DNA of 64,000 bases from Ophthalmolycus amberensis. Its lineage: Eukaryota > Chordata > Actinopteri > Perciformes > Zoarcidae. The notes beneath the pieces are model-generated. The model did no database searches and was not told where the DNA came from. It worked only from the letters and a program-made list of their open reading frames with translations. Numbering within the stretch: the first letter of the stretch is position 1; every line of letters starts with the position of its first letter. Where the stretch lies: NCBI GenBank assembly GCA_024529925.1, contig JAFEUB010001789.1:869501-933500 (forward strand). Direction: 5' to 3'. Shown here in pieces: positions 13,009 through 23,762 of this stretch. The translations under genes were made by a program, and so were the position numbers.

Positions 13009-14820
13009 TTTCACTTTCTGGTTCACAAATCTTGAAAATTGAGATCTGAAGTATGGTGGTGCTGGAAGCCTTGATACGAGGCTACCACTCTCAGTCAAAT
13101 GAAGACACTCCTTTGGCACAGAGAGACGTAAGAACAGCCACATTCCTCCGTCTGAGAGATTGCTGTTCACTGCCTTTACCTGTCATCACTTATGCCCACT
13201 CTATTCAGGCTGAAACACTGATGAGACCTGTGGTGTTTTAAAAGGACGATGTACTTACATGTAGACTTTGTATTCATGCTTTGCTGTTGACTGTAAATTA
13301 GAGTACTGCTCTGCAGTTTTACGATAATGCTTCCTGTCTGAAAACTCACCACAATAAAAACAAAATATGGATTGGACTTGCATTTACATTTTGATTCCTT
13401 TTAATTATCCACAGTTCAGTCAGTGCTCCACATGGCCCGGGATAATTTCACGTATCACCATCCTGCAAGGAACCACTGAGTCACAGCACGATGCTCACAT
13501 GCACTTCTGGTGTTCTACTGTACGCATTCTGCTGCGGCCGACTGCGCAATGCAGTTGGAGGGATGAGCAGTTCAACAATGTATTGTATGTTCTTGGGGGG
13601 GTCAAACAATGACGCTCTAAGTACCCCTTTGACTCATTTGACAATATGGCAAAATTACTTTTGAGTGGGACTCCAACAGTGGACTCCTGGAAGAAAGTCC
13701 GCTGTCTGTTTGACTCATCCACTCACCAAAACTGTGTTAACTATCTCTCTTTGTACAACATCAGTTGGCTCTGAGCTTCCAAAAACGAGATGGGTGGGGG
13801 TTTTTTGGACGTTGAAAGTGTGCTGTGTCGATATCAGATGCCTACGGGCACTGACCAAGCGTCTGTGTTTGACCAGTTGGTTGATGGAGTAGAGAGAACA
13901 CAATGAGAACCAATTGCAAAAAGTAGCCCCACAACTGATGTTGACATTCGACACTCAACATAAAACTGAGAATAAACTAGCCTCTTGTAATTCAATTTGA
14001 AATAATGCAAATATACTTTCTATAAAGATTCTCAATTTCACATGTTCTGTAGGTCCTGCTGCTCGTTTACTGATCTAAAATTCAAAAACCTGTAGGACTG
14101 TTAGATGACCCAGAAGACTCACATTTTTCAATATTAACTATATAAATAAACAAAATCTTTGCCATGGGAGTTCACAGTGAGGGTAAAAGTACTTCCAGAT
14201 CCAGGGCCACTTTGCAGCTCTGTGAAAACAAAAGTTCATCATGTCAAGCCAGGATTATAGAGACGAGTATATGATTTGTTTCATGCTCATGCATTTTGCT
14301 TGTGTACATTTGATGTTGAAACAGTTTGAACGAACCTGTTGCGGTACATTATGCTGCACCCCTCCGCTGACAGGTTAATTGGCGGGCAGTTTTTATTCCT
14401 GCAGTGTGGTGGGATGGTCAATACTTCTTTATTTGAAAGAAATCAAAATGGGAGGCTGCAGTCGGCTGAGGCTCCAGGTCTGTAGTCCGCAGGACTTCTG
14501 ACAATTTTATTTGCTTATTAGACCGATGTCCCATGGCTCACATTCAGTAAAAAACAATCAACTGAACATGGTGGCAGGAATGACAATAAGACCAAAGACT
14601 CCTCAGTTCAGAGATGAGAATCTTGGTTTGATGTGTATGGATGACCAAATCGGATTTGTTTGGAAACAGTGATTCAATCAATAAAAATAGGAGAGGATCA
14701 AGCCAGGGGTGCGGTATTATTGGTTGAGACACCTTTACTGTTGATTGGTTATCCTCTCTGTGTGAATCTACCAAACAGATGTCAGGCAGAGGTCAGAGTG
14801 TCAGAGTGGATGGTGATTTT
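13008..14820. other. Unannotated stretch
   Basis: No gene, RNA gene or known repeat recognised. Open frames are under 90 codons. Confidence 0.5.
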
Positions 14821-14821
14821 T

Positions 14822-14845
14822 GGTGTGTGTGTGTGTGTGTGTGTG
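14822..14845. repeat. (TG)n microsatellite
   Basis: About 12 TG units immediately before the LTR-like segment. Confidence 0.95.
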
Positions 14846-15204
14846 GCATGGGCGCGGCTTCCATCACCCGGCACCTGGGCTCATCTCCCACACCTGCTGG
14901 CAATCAGACCTTCATTCACATGCAGCTGAAATACCCCGGCTTCCTTCACTCTCATCGCCAGAATTGTTTCGTCAGCTCAGTGGTAGCTACAACCTTGGCC
15001 CCTCTGAGTTTTTCCTCTACTAAGAGTTTGTTGAACTTCGCTTATCTGAGATTACGACTAACTTGTCTTTTCCTTGTGTCTCAAGATCCCGGTGGCCACG
15101 TCGCAGCCCAGCCGCCGCCACTCACGGCCGCCTCACCTTCCTACCTGCGTTCTCCGCCGGCTCTACGAACAACTCAATAAAACCTATTGCCTTCATTTTT
15201 TTCA
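14844..15204 (+). mobile_element. Solo-LTR-like relic (Gypsy/ERV-type candidate)
   Basis: A 361-bp GC-richer block starts TGGCATGGGCGCGG and ends ..TTTTTTCA, so it has TG...CA ends. Inside it are an AAATACC block at 14930-14936, where fish LTRs often carry TATAAATA, a pyrimidine-rich middle, and a poly(A) signal AATAAA at 15176-15181 close to the 3' end. This layout (U3, R, U5) and the wording ('ctgcgttctccgccggctct') resemble LTRs of fish Gypsy-type retrotransposons as I remember them. No adjacent gag/pol, primer-binding site, second LTR or clear target-site duplication is visible, so it would be a solo LTR or a fragment. The 133-codon open frame across it is not taken as a protein. Confidence 0.5.
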
Positions 15205-15971
15205 TGCATAGATTGTACTTCTCTCCTCTTATAAGAAAACATCCCAATTTGGGGGCAATCATCATGGCAGAATAGCAGTTCTCTTGGCCTCCACTGAGCT
15301 CTCGGTCTTGTCATTTCAGCGCAGACAGGAAGCGTTTGGCCCTCCTCAGCCAAAGCAGCGGCTGCATAACTCAACTGGAGCGATAGGGACTCCCACAATG
15401 ATTGAACATAATGACGTGTGAACCCATTAGCAGCTAATCAGGAACAGCAATGAAGCTGATGATGATGAAGGTGATACCGGTGAGAATTCCATCGCAATCA
15501 TCAACCCCCTCCTCTCAATGACAAAAAGGAGGGTAATTGAATTCAAAAACTTGGATGCTGCTGCTGTGTTACTGCATGTGGTCACTGCTTACCGAGCTAC
15601 AAAAACAAGCCGACATGGATACAGACAGGAAGGTTTTTATGAATAATGCATCCGTACCAGAGGAATGAATCTGCTGCTTTTACACTTGTTGAACAGTTTC
15701 AGTGTCATGTTCACTTCTGGTTTTATTATTCACTCATCTGGAAGAGTTGCTGTAACTGCTGATGCAACTTCATCAGGCAAACGTGAAACCGAGGTAATAC
15801 GGCAAATTCATGTGCACTGTAAAAATCAAATCCCATCCTCACATTCCAGCTCAGTATCACGGCAGGTCCTGTAATAGTCACCAAATGCAAACTATAGGTG
15901 TTGTGTGTATGGACATGCATTTTTGCTCAGGAGAAAAACAAAGCCAATGGAAAGTCAATTAGGACCAAAAC
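15205..15971. other. Unannotated stretch
   Basis: No gene or repeat recognised. Confidence 0.5.
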
Positions 15972-15999
15972 GACACACACACACACACACACACACACA
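15972..15999. repeat. (CA)n microsatellite
   Basis: About 14 CA units. Confidence 0.95.
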
Positions 16000-16064
16000 T
16001 AAATATATGAATCCCAGCAGACAAAAAAAGACATTTATGACAGCACATACATGTACATACAACA

Positions 16065-16087
16065 CTAATTAAATTAAATTAAATTAA
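16065..16087. repeat. (TAAAT)n short tandem repeat
   Basis: Four pentanucleotide units of the form TTAAA lie between two CA tracts. Confidence 0.85.
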
Positions 16088-16130
16088 TCAATATTACAAT
16101 TTCACACATGCCCAAACACTAACGTTCTCT

Positions 16131-16145
16131 CTCACACGCACACGC

Positions 16146-16190
<45 letters not shown>
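16131..16190. repeat. (CA)n microsatellite with CACACG units
   Basis: Begins with three CACACG variants and continues as pure CA. Minus-strand frames reading (CV)n or (RV)n through it are artefacts. Confidence 0.95.
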
Positions 16191-16902
16191 GTCCAGTGAG
16201 AGCATGGGAAGTGACAGCAGATGAGATCCCCAGACAGTCTCTTTCCCGGGCTGCTAACAGCTGATCTGTCCCATTCTTCATCATCATCTCCATGGCCGGC
16301 GCTTCGCACACTACGCCCACAACAAATTCACTTTTCCCCCTGATTCTCTTTGAGTTTTCGTGATTTTCTCTCTCTCTCACTGCCTTCTCCCCATCTGCCG
16401 ACTCTTCATTCTGTCCCTGTCAGTCTGATTCAGACTGTGGTCCTGTGAAGCTCACTAATGCTGCTGGAAAAACTAAAGTTTCAGTGAAAAATGTATCTTG
16501 ATTTTCTGTACAAACAATACAGCCTAGTCCAAATGTGTGTATATATTTCTACATATAAAACCAATTTACAATGTTTTACTCTGTTTTTGCTGCATTTTGT
16601 CTCTAACTCAAAAGAGGAGATGTTTCGGAAATCAAGATGAATAGCTGTCTTACACTGTTTGAAAGGATATGAAGAAAAGAAAAGAATCTCATGGATAACT
16701 GTTGAAAAAGCATTTTTGTGTCAAACAAAACATATTTTTCATATTTTCTAAAGGCATATCGCCTAAATCAGTAATGTGCTCAAGAGCCTCTTTGCAGTGC
16801 GACCATGTGTCTAAGATCACTCACATCTTTTTACATGTAAATTACTTTCATGTGTAACTTCCTTTAGTGCAGTTTATGCTCCTGTGACACACAAACAAAA
16901 CA

Positions 16903-16925
16903 AATATATATATATATATATATAT
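16903..16925. repeat. (TA)n microsatellite
   Basis: About 11 TA units. Confidence 0.93.
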
Positions 16926-17515
16926 TCCCCCATAGCATCTGCATGTTTGCCACTTCCAAGAGAGTATTAAAGCGACGTGTTTCTGTGCCAGCAAAAAAAC
17001 ATTACATGAATGCATTATTCAGATGAGTGTTATCTTTTATCCAATGCTGAAGCTGCACACTTTCCATACGAAGCGCTTCTTATGCCGCTGTTTCCCCATC
17101 AGCACTCACAGCCCGCTTTCACTTGCCAAGTAGCTACACCTGTGAAACATCGACGATTTCAATTTTTGTTGAAGGTAAACTGAATCTATTTTGTTACATT
17201 TGATTCATATCATTCAGACATCTGCATGCTACAGCATTATTGTGTGAACTGGACACAGCTATCTGCCTTAATTGAAACATTAAAATCATTTTGATGATGA
17301 TGGTTCTTTCCTCACATCATGATTGAGTGAGTCAGAAAAGGTTGTCGCCTAAAACAAAAAAAATGAAGAAAAAAAAGACTTCAGACTAACTTTCATTTGA
17401 GTAGTCAAATGTTGTGTGTCACAGCTAGCTCCGTTCTTCCTATAGCTCTCAGGCTGGACCCACAATGCAAAAAGAAAGAGTGTCTCACACATCGGGGCAA
17501 ACCAGTTTATCGTTT

Positions 17516-17539
17516 GTTACCGTTACCGTTACTGTTACA
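17516..17539. repeat. (GTTACC)n short tandem repeat
   Basis: Four imperfect hexamer units (GTTACC, GTTACC, GTTACT, GTTACA). Confidence 0.8.
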
Positions 17540-18620
17540 GTAATGATCTCCTTTCCTCAACCACATTCTGTGTCCTGGAGAGCACTAACTCTTCAGTGGC
17601 AGATCCATAATGGATAATCAGCAGCCAGCAGAGTCTCAGCGGTTAATATTGACTTAAGGAAGCATGTCTTTGTGCAACCCAGACGTGCTGTTAGCTGCCC
17701 CAACAATGAAAGGTTTCGAGCCCAAAGCACTTTTAGAAACTCCTGTTTCTCACTCTCACTCACTTTAAAACAGCACACTGATATTATTTTCACAACAGGT
17801 TTGGATTATTTTGGTTCTCCAGCTCTCTCAGCACAATTAGCAGTGTGAGAGTCATGGACGCTTTTTAGGGAAGAAGAAGTTGCAGTAGAAATACACCAAA
17901 ACATGTTTGAAGTAATTACAATTTTGTTTAAAAAGTTTAGCTGGAAAGATAATCAATCCATCTGATTTGTTTGAATCTGTTAGATTGAAATCGCCTTCAA
18001 ACATCCAGGTTCTGTTGGGTTCTGAAAGTCCTTGAAATGCAATTATTAAACATTATCTTTTTATTGCAACCTAAAGATTCCAACTTTACTTGCACAGCAC
18101 ACTTCAATACAAGTGCACTCAATGTCACTTAAATGGAATAAAATAATAACTAAAATCTAAATTTCTTCACGGTGGAAGCACGAGAAATTAAATTCTGTAA
18201 TTTCTACGTACACCACACACATCTATGCAAAGTAGCGCACATAACATAATCAGAATAAAATAATTGAAAGTCTATGAAGTAAAATTACAAAGTGCTTTGC
18301 AGACACATCAAATAAAACAATATAAACCCAAATGAATAGGAAAACAACAATGAACAAATGTAATTAAGAGAACAAGAAAAGAAAAGAAATAAAGCAGGAC
18401 ATACGAATGCTGTATGAAGAAATTTGATGTACTGTAAGTGTGTGTGTGTACACATACTGTACGTGACTGTGTGTCTGAGTGTGTGCCAAGGCTTGTAAGC
18501 GTCCGTGTGTTTTCTTTTGGTGCATGAGCGCGTGCGTCTTTAAATATTCTAATCGATGTTTACGACCCCTGGCAAGAGGAGGGCTGTCACTGTGCCAGCA
18601 TCACTGCAGCTGGGGACTCT

Positions 18621-18625
18621 GCACA

Positions 18626-18659
<34 letters not shown>
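18621..18659. repeat. (CA)n microsatellite
   Basis: About 19 CA units with one ATA interruption, followed by CT-rich DNA. It is part of a microsatellite cluster upstream of the candidate first exon. Confidence 0.95.
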
Positions 18660-18977
18660 AAACCACCTTTCCTCTCTCTCCACTAATTCCCTTCACTCTC
18701 TCCCCTTCAGCTGCTGCCACTCCTCTCACAGCTTCCTCTAACCTCTAAACATCCTGATTCCATCCTCTGTGCTTTCTCACTCCTCTCTCATCCTTTCCTT
18801 TGCATCCCCTTCTGTCTCACCATCTCTCTCTTTCTTATAAGTATGTGTCTGTGTGTTTGTGCGCGCGTGTATGTGTGTGTTTGTGTCTTTTTGGGTTTCG
18901 AATCATGATCCCCCTCTGCTGGTGCAAGGAAAACTCCACCTACTCAGCGCTGTTAATGTAGTCACTGACAGTGCGAG

Positions 18978-18979
<2 letters not shown>

Positions 18980-19027
<48 letters not shown>
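18980..19027. repeat. (CT)n microsatellite
   Basis: About 23 CT units, flanked on the 3' side by CT/CTCC-rich DNA to about 19310. Open frames of up to 182 codons on + and matching frames on - over this cluster reflect Ser/Leu and Arg/Glu repeats, not proteins. Confidence 0.97.
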
Positions 19028-19029
<2 letters not shown>

Positions 19030-19220
19030 GTGCGTTTTCTCTGTGCCTCTCACTCTCCCTCTCCTGGGCATCTCCCCCCAACCTTTCTCCTCCTCCTCCT
19101 CCTCTCCGAGCATCCTCTTCTCCTCTCACACCGCTCTCCGTGCCCACTTGCGCTCGCAGCCTCCTGCCCGTTCGCTGCTCTCTGCTCTCCGCTCTCCTCT
19201 CTCCACCTATCTCCCTCTAT

Positions 19221-19221
<1 letters not shown>

Positions 19222-19250
<29 letters not shown>
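19222..19250. repeat. (CA)n microsatellite
   Basis: About 14 CA units, ending in a short TGCATGCAT palindrome. Confidence 0.95.
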
Positions 19251-19251
<1 letters not shown>

Positions 19252-19396
19252 GCATGCATACTCTCTCCCCCTCTCTCGCTGTCTCCCCTCTCTCAGACAC
19301 ACTTTGTCCTGTGCAGACTTCAGGAGCCCCGGAGAGAGATTGATATTGGTGGTGATTCTTTTGGAGCTTTAGTGGTGATTTTTTCTTTTTGCTCTT

Positions 19397-19404
19397 TATA
19401 AAAA
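19397..19404 (+). promoter_or_regulatory. Candidate TATA box of the first-exon promoter
   Basis: TATAAAAA follows a CT-rich tract and precedes, by about 30 bp, the GC-richer leader-like segment. If used, transcription would start near 19428. The position relative to a strong downstream splice donor is the main support. A chance TATA in AT-rich DNA is the alternative. Confidence 0.3.
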
Positions 19405-19608
19405 GAAAAAGAATACTCGACTTTGAACAATGTTGATGCAACAGAAGCTCTTCCCTCTGCGCTGTGTTGATCTGCCTGCCTGCTGCCTAGAATCAGCCCA
19501 TTTTGGGGGGATTTAAGCGACAGAGAGTGCGCTGCGCCGGCTGTGCGCTCTGCGGTTCTGGTGCGCTGCATCTTCTTCTTCTCCTCCTCTTTATCTCTCC
19601 ACTGAAGG

Positions 19609-19707
19609 ATGCTCAGTTCTCTCCACAATCAGGAATATTACTCCAACAACTACAAATACTCTCGCTGCTGCCGCCCACTTCTCTGCCCCAACCAGCTCGC
19701 AGTCTGA
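19609..19707 (+). CDS. Upstream ORF 1 in candidate leader (32 aa)
   Basis: A short ATG-to-TGA frame begins MLSSLHNQEYYSNNYKYSRC and ends ..PNQLAV. It is Tyr/Asn-rich in the first half and carries a Cys-Cys pair. Because it lies wholly inside the candidate 5' UTR exon, its likely role, if real, is translational control rather than a stable product. There is no family recognition, and its reality depends on the exon. Confidence 0.2.
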   Translation: MLSSLHNQEYYSNNYKYSRCCRPLLCPNQLAV

Positions 19708-19731
19708 GGCGCCCTGAAGGGAAGAAGAAGC

Positions 19732-19803
19732 ATGTCAGAGGCACCCGTGTTGCACATGGAAATGAGCCGACTGCTGCTGGTTCTGCTGGACTCCAGCCTC
19801 TAA
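19732..19803 (+). CDS. Upstream ORF 2 in candidate leader (23 aa)
   Basis: An ATG-to-TAA frame reading MSEAPVLHMEMSRLLLVLLD followed by three residues. It has two further in-frame ATGs and a short Leu-rich stretch that resembles the start of a signal peptide, but the frame stops at once. It is most simply an upstream ORF in the candidate leader. A coding start broken by a stop is less likely. Confidence 0.2.
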   Translation: MSEAPVLHMEMSRLLLVLLDSSL

Positions 19804-19845
19804 ACCAGACTTGAGATTATCCGCAAATCACAGAAAAAAGCTCTG

Positions 19846-19878
19846 ATGAAATTAGGGATCCTAAGAGTTCCTTTCTGA
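19846..19878 (+). CDS. Upstream ORF 3 in candidate leader (10 aa)
   Basis: An ATG-to-TGA frame, MKLGILRVPF. It is the third short ORF in the candidate leader and has no known similarity. Confidence 0.12.
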   Translation: MKLGILRVPF

Positions 19879-19987
19879 CAAGCCAGAGATTCCTGTGTCA
19901 CTGTATCTCGAGGAGCACCAGCTGCTTAACCAGCTCTATGGTTTTCTGACTTGTCCAAGACTGCGATTTTGGCATCTGACTAAGGAG

Positions 19988-20060
19988 GTAAGGCTGCTTT
20001 TACTTTGACTTTGCTGTGTTGCTTCCTTGTGGCATTTTCACTCTGCTTTGCTCGTCCTAG
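19988..20060 (+). other. Candidate 73-bp mini-intron
   Basis: The donor is GTAAGG at 19988. The acceptor is a pyrimidine-rich TTTTCACTCTGCTTTGCTCG followed by TCCTAG, ending at 20060. A length of 73 bp is typical of the shortest class of fish introns. A possible branch-point A lies in TTTGACT or TTTCACT. If removed, the flanks join in a frame open for 88 codons (19865-19987 plus 20061-20201) that lacks any ATG and ends at TAG 20202-20204. Unspliced, that frame stops shortly after the donor. It may be real, or the donor may instead pair with a distant acceptor. Confidence 0.3.
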
Positions 20061-20141
20061 GCACTGGTTCTGTACTTTGGAGAGGAACGGCTCAGTCTCA
20101 GTGATGTGGCAGATTTAGCCTTGCTGTATTATTCTCTGGGT

Positions 20142-20165
20142 CTGCGAGAAGCTCTGCGAGAAGCT
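20142..20165. repeat. 12-bp tandem duplication
   Basis: CTGCGAGAAGCT occurs twice head to tail, just downstream of the candidate mini-intron. Confidence 0.9.
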
Positions 20166-22029
20166 GTGTCCACTATTGAGCTTCTACCGCATCCCCAAGC
20201 TTAGTCTGATTAGTCATGACTGGCAGTGCTCTGTCCTGTTTACTCTGCATCAGCTAGTGTCTGGAGCAGTGTCCCTCAGTGCGTGTTTCTGCTCAGCAGA
20301 CGGTCAGAAATGAATGGCACTGCAGCTGGGAAGCCGGTGGTGTTTAGTGTTAAGTGGATTGCTAGAACCACGGAGCATCCAGCTCTTGTTTGCACAGAGT
20401 TCAACGTGATCGGTGTGCACAGGATTCTGCACTGCACTCAGAGATGAACTGCAGCTATTCTGAGTTTATCATATCCAATTTTGGAGAGGACAGTTTATTG
20501 TGTTCAGCTTATGACTCACTCAAGTTTGTGGGTGCGAAGGTTTTCATTTTCTCACATGGTCAAAAAGTCTGCTATTCTGTTATTTGTTGGTGTTTTCATG
20601 GTAAAATGTGAAGCTTGTTCCTAGATCGACTGTTCGTCAGTGGTTCACCTCATCATATGTAGAGGTCTGCATTGCATCCAGATTGTGCATCATAATTGGA
20701 AGTCTGCTATACTGTATTTTCAGCTGCTGCCTGGGTTACTCCCTGATCTGGATGTGGGGTAATTGCATTCAGGGTTTCACTGTACGGTCCGTTCAGTGTC
20801 AGAGTCTGCGCCAACGGGCGACTTTCTCTGAATCAAGCGGTACACATGACTGAGAAGGGATATCTCATCCTGCGTCTGAACCAATACTTGTCACTGAGAT
20901 GTTCAGTCACAGATGGTGTTAGTGGATCATGCCTGAAAGGAAATTCAAACTAAAGGGGTGATTGCATTTCAAGGTCTACTGTAGTTTCTGGATCGCCGCT
21001 CTTTGACATTTGTCGAACGAATTATTCAAATGAAAGTCAGTGTATGGGGAGACTAGATGGAGTAACTTTTGATACAGGTAGAAAGACATCCTGCTTGGAT
21101 CAAATGCTCTAAAATCATTCACAGGTGCAGTTATGGTCCATCTATGGAGTGGTCAAACAAACACAGGACTTCCAAAGGAGACCTTTTTAATGACATGTCT
21201 TTTCCTCGTGTTGTTTCGGTACGTACTTTACTTGCACAATTCGACCATGATGTTTTTCCTGAACCTAACTTATTGGTCGTGTTGCCTCACATAACTGCGG
21301 CCGTCATCATAGTTTCATTGCCTAAGCTTAACCGCAATGGTTTCACAGTAAACACATGGCATTACATGACACGCAAAAAGCCTAAAAGGCCTTAATGACT
21401 CACGGAAATGCTCTTTGCTATTTATACGCCTTCCCATCAGAACGGGTTGAATGGACGTATGTAGGACTTTGAGCCAGAGGACTGTTGGGAAGATCTATAT
21501 TGATAAAGCATTAAAAAAGTTCATGGAATGTGGTGTCAATGCATATCTCTTTGAGGAGCAACAAGATCATATTACTGATCAGAGGGTAGGCTGTACCACT
21601 GTAAAAAAAAAACATCCAACTAAACAAGTAATTTGGTCAAATAACACTTTGCCATTGAGATGAGATGATTCCACTTGTTGCGAATGCAGTTTTCGTTTTG
21701 TCTTTTTTTTGTGTCAGTAGCTTGAAGTGACACAGAGTTGGGCAGATCACTGCAATAGTCTCAACAAAAGGATTCATGAAAAATGATTGTGCAGTGCACT
21801 TGTTTTGACTGTCATGGAAACTTAAATCAAAATCTCTTCCTGCTGTGCTTTCAGTCAACGTTAAACTCTACTTGCAGTACAAGGGTCATCTTTGCTCCCC
21901 GACAAGAGAAGAAAAACTTGAATTTCTTCAATAAGTTGTGGGTGGAAACAAAGAGAAGTTTTTCCAAAAGCACATTGTCATGTAGGCATTAAAAGAGGAT
22001 TATATACTGAGCGCAAAAACCTTAATAGG
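20166..22029. other. Unannotated stretch
   Basis: No gene recognised. Open frames of 70 to 108 codons have no known similarity. A weak repeat fragment is listed separately at 21246-21296. Confidence 0.45.
21246..21296. repeat. Fragment of dispersed fish repeat (second copy)
   Basis: 'catgatgtttttcctgaacc..aactta' and 'gtgttgcct' align loosely with 7216-7268 and with a 'CATGATGTTTTT..CCTAACC..GTTGCCTAAACC' repeat remembered from fish genomes. Confidence 0.35.
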
Positions 22030-22146
22030 TGGAGAAACAAAAACGCTCATGCCCAGAATCAAAACACCAAATGAGCGGATATCTTTTGGAAGAATGGTGT
22101 TCGTGCCTCCAGTAGTGTTCCAGACTTGGAGAATGTTTGCCAAAGA
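22030..22146 (+). pseudogene. Tc1/mariner-like transposase relic, C-terminal part
   Basis: The DNA 'aaaacaccaaatgagcggat', 'atcttttggaagaatggtgt' and 'tcgtgcctccagtag' matches, from memory, the 3' end of the transposase gene of abundant fish Tc1-like elements. The frame from 22064 reads TPNERISFGRMVFVPPVVFQ, which fits the C-terminal segment of that protein (..PNEGISFGRMVF.PPVEFQ..). Upstream catalytic domains, a start codon and terminal inverted repeats are not seen, and the frame diverges after about 20 residues. It is an old fragment, not functional. Confidence 0.75.
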
Positions 22147-23724
22147 ACTTATAACACCATTAAAAAACACTATATTGTTTTTTTATCTTTCTTTTGTCAG
22201 CGGGCTGTAGCTGTAAAGCAGGATATGTGTAATGGTTTAATGTTTTTTGGATGAAATTATGCAAAAGAACATGAAAAGGAGCTTAATGTAGGAGGGCAAT
22301 TTGGGGATTTGTGGGCACTGTTGGAAGCCAAGGCAGGGAATGTGTTTCAAATGTTGAAATTCGATAATTACAGAAACCGGTTACTAAGCTACACTGCCCT
22401 CACTGTCAGCTGCATCACCAACCGTGACTTCAAACAGCGATGGAGGAAGTTTGAACCCACTTACAATACATCCTTTCCGGCTTGTTCAGTCATAGGCTCC
22501 AATGCCCTTGCATCAGAGTATTTCTCATGTTAATGGTTTACTCAGACATGGTCACTCAAGCCTACTACAATAGCGGCTGCCTGGACATTGTGCAGTGGTT
22601 CATTCATTTTGGAGTTGTTTCTGTTACATTACATTATCCCTTTTATCATCAGCAAATATATGATATCATTTTGATATAAAAGAGTGTGATATTATTGGAA
22701 TTATTAATAAATGAATGAATGAATGAATGACTCTTATAAGGCATCTCAGTTATTATTATTTGCTGTCGTTTGGCAAACAAATTAAAACGTTGATTGAAAG
22801 TCATTGACAATTCTAATCATTAATTTATCTTTTACGTAACTCGTCAAGCAACAAGGCTAAGAGTCTAGGGCCTGGCTAGCAGTTGTGCAATGTTCTTTGT
22901 GCAGCTTTGAAGCACAACATGCTCACAAGGGCAATGTTAACAGTATAATGGTCATGGAAATCATGTTGGCCGCTTTAATTCGGCGTGCGATCATGCTAAC
23001 ATTTGCTAATTAGCGCAAAAGACCAAGTAGAACTGAGGCTGACGGGAATGTTGGTTATTCTGTATTCATTCATTTTGAATTCATTCTACCTCATGATGGA
23101 GCTTGCTTTCAACACATGATACGCATGATGGACCCAGATGAATAATACAGTCAGATAGGCGAAGAGAAGCCTTAAGCCTTATGTAATAATACACAAAGGA
23201 AACTGTAGTAATATTTGACTGGCGCTTGGACAAGACACCTTTTGGAAAAGGTGTAGTGATGAATACTGCAACAAGGAGCAGAAGAAGCTCTTGGGTGTTT
23301 CTCTACATGACTCCCCCTCTACCTCAGCAAGCATGAATTACGTAGGCTTAAAACTAGCCCGTACACACTTCAATTATACGCACACACACGCGATGCATAA
23401 CCACATTAGAGCTCAGAGGGCGTCACCTAAAAGTCAGTAAAGTTGATTTGGAGCCAGAGGACGAGCGGCTGCGTCCTTCAGCGTCTCAGCACCTTAACCA
23501 AATCAACTCATGTTAGTGGTCAGCTGACAGCCTTCACTGACCTTGTTTAGGGCATACACACTTTAAAAAGTGTATGTTGTCAGATGGATGGAAAAGGGGC
23601 TTTTTTAAATCTGTGCGCTTTCTTTGATAAACAATGTGACATTAAAATGTGTTTCATCAGAATCAGGTAACGGACGTTAGAATCCGCCATAGCTGTGATC
23701 ACGTACGTGCACGCTTCCACTCGT

Positions 23725-23729
<5 letters not shown>
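22147..23729. other. Unannotated stretch
   Basis: No gene recognised. A short (AATG)n run lies at 22710-22730. Confidence 0.5.
22710..22730. repeat. (AATG)n short tandem repeat
   Basis: Five tetranucleotide units. Confidence 0.9.

Positions 23730-23761
<32 letters not shown>
23730..23761. repeat. (CA)n microsatellite
   Basis: About 16 CA units. Confidence 0.95.

Positions 23762-23762
<1 letters not shown>

Larger units (their letters stand above)
16191..18419. other. Unannotated stretch
   Basis: No gene or interspersed repeat recognised. Contains a (TA)n tract at 16903-16925 and a short GTTACC hexamer run at 17516-17539. Confidence 0.5.
19428..19987 (+). other. Candidate non-coding first exon (5' UTR)
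   Basis: I infer a spliced leader here. The segment has a CpG-containing core (about 19525-19570) and moderate GC between AT-rich flanks. It ends in a near-consensus donor, AAGGAG|GTAAGG at 19987/19988. It has no long open frame, but holds three short ATG-initiated ORFs (19609-19707, 19732-19803, 19846-19878), as is common in leaders of regulated vertebrate genes. The gene cannot be identified because no coding exon is recognisable. The next exon may be at 20061 or beyond the window. The start is guessed from the TATA box. A chance donor in unique DNA is the alternative. Confidence 0.4.

Noticed and set aside
18853..19401. 182-codon + frame with Ser/Leu repeat
   Set aside because: Created by CT and CA microsatellites. 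Other frames on both strands are open over the same tract.
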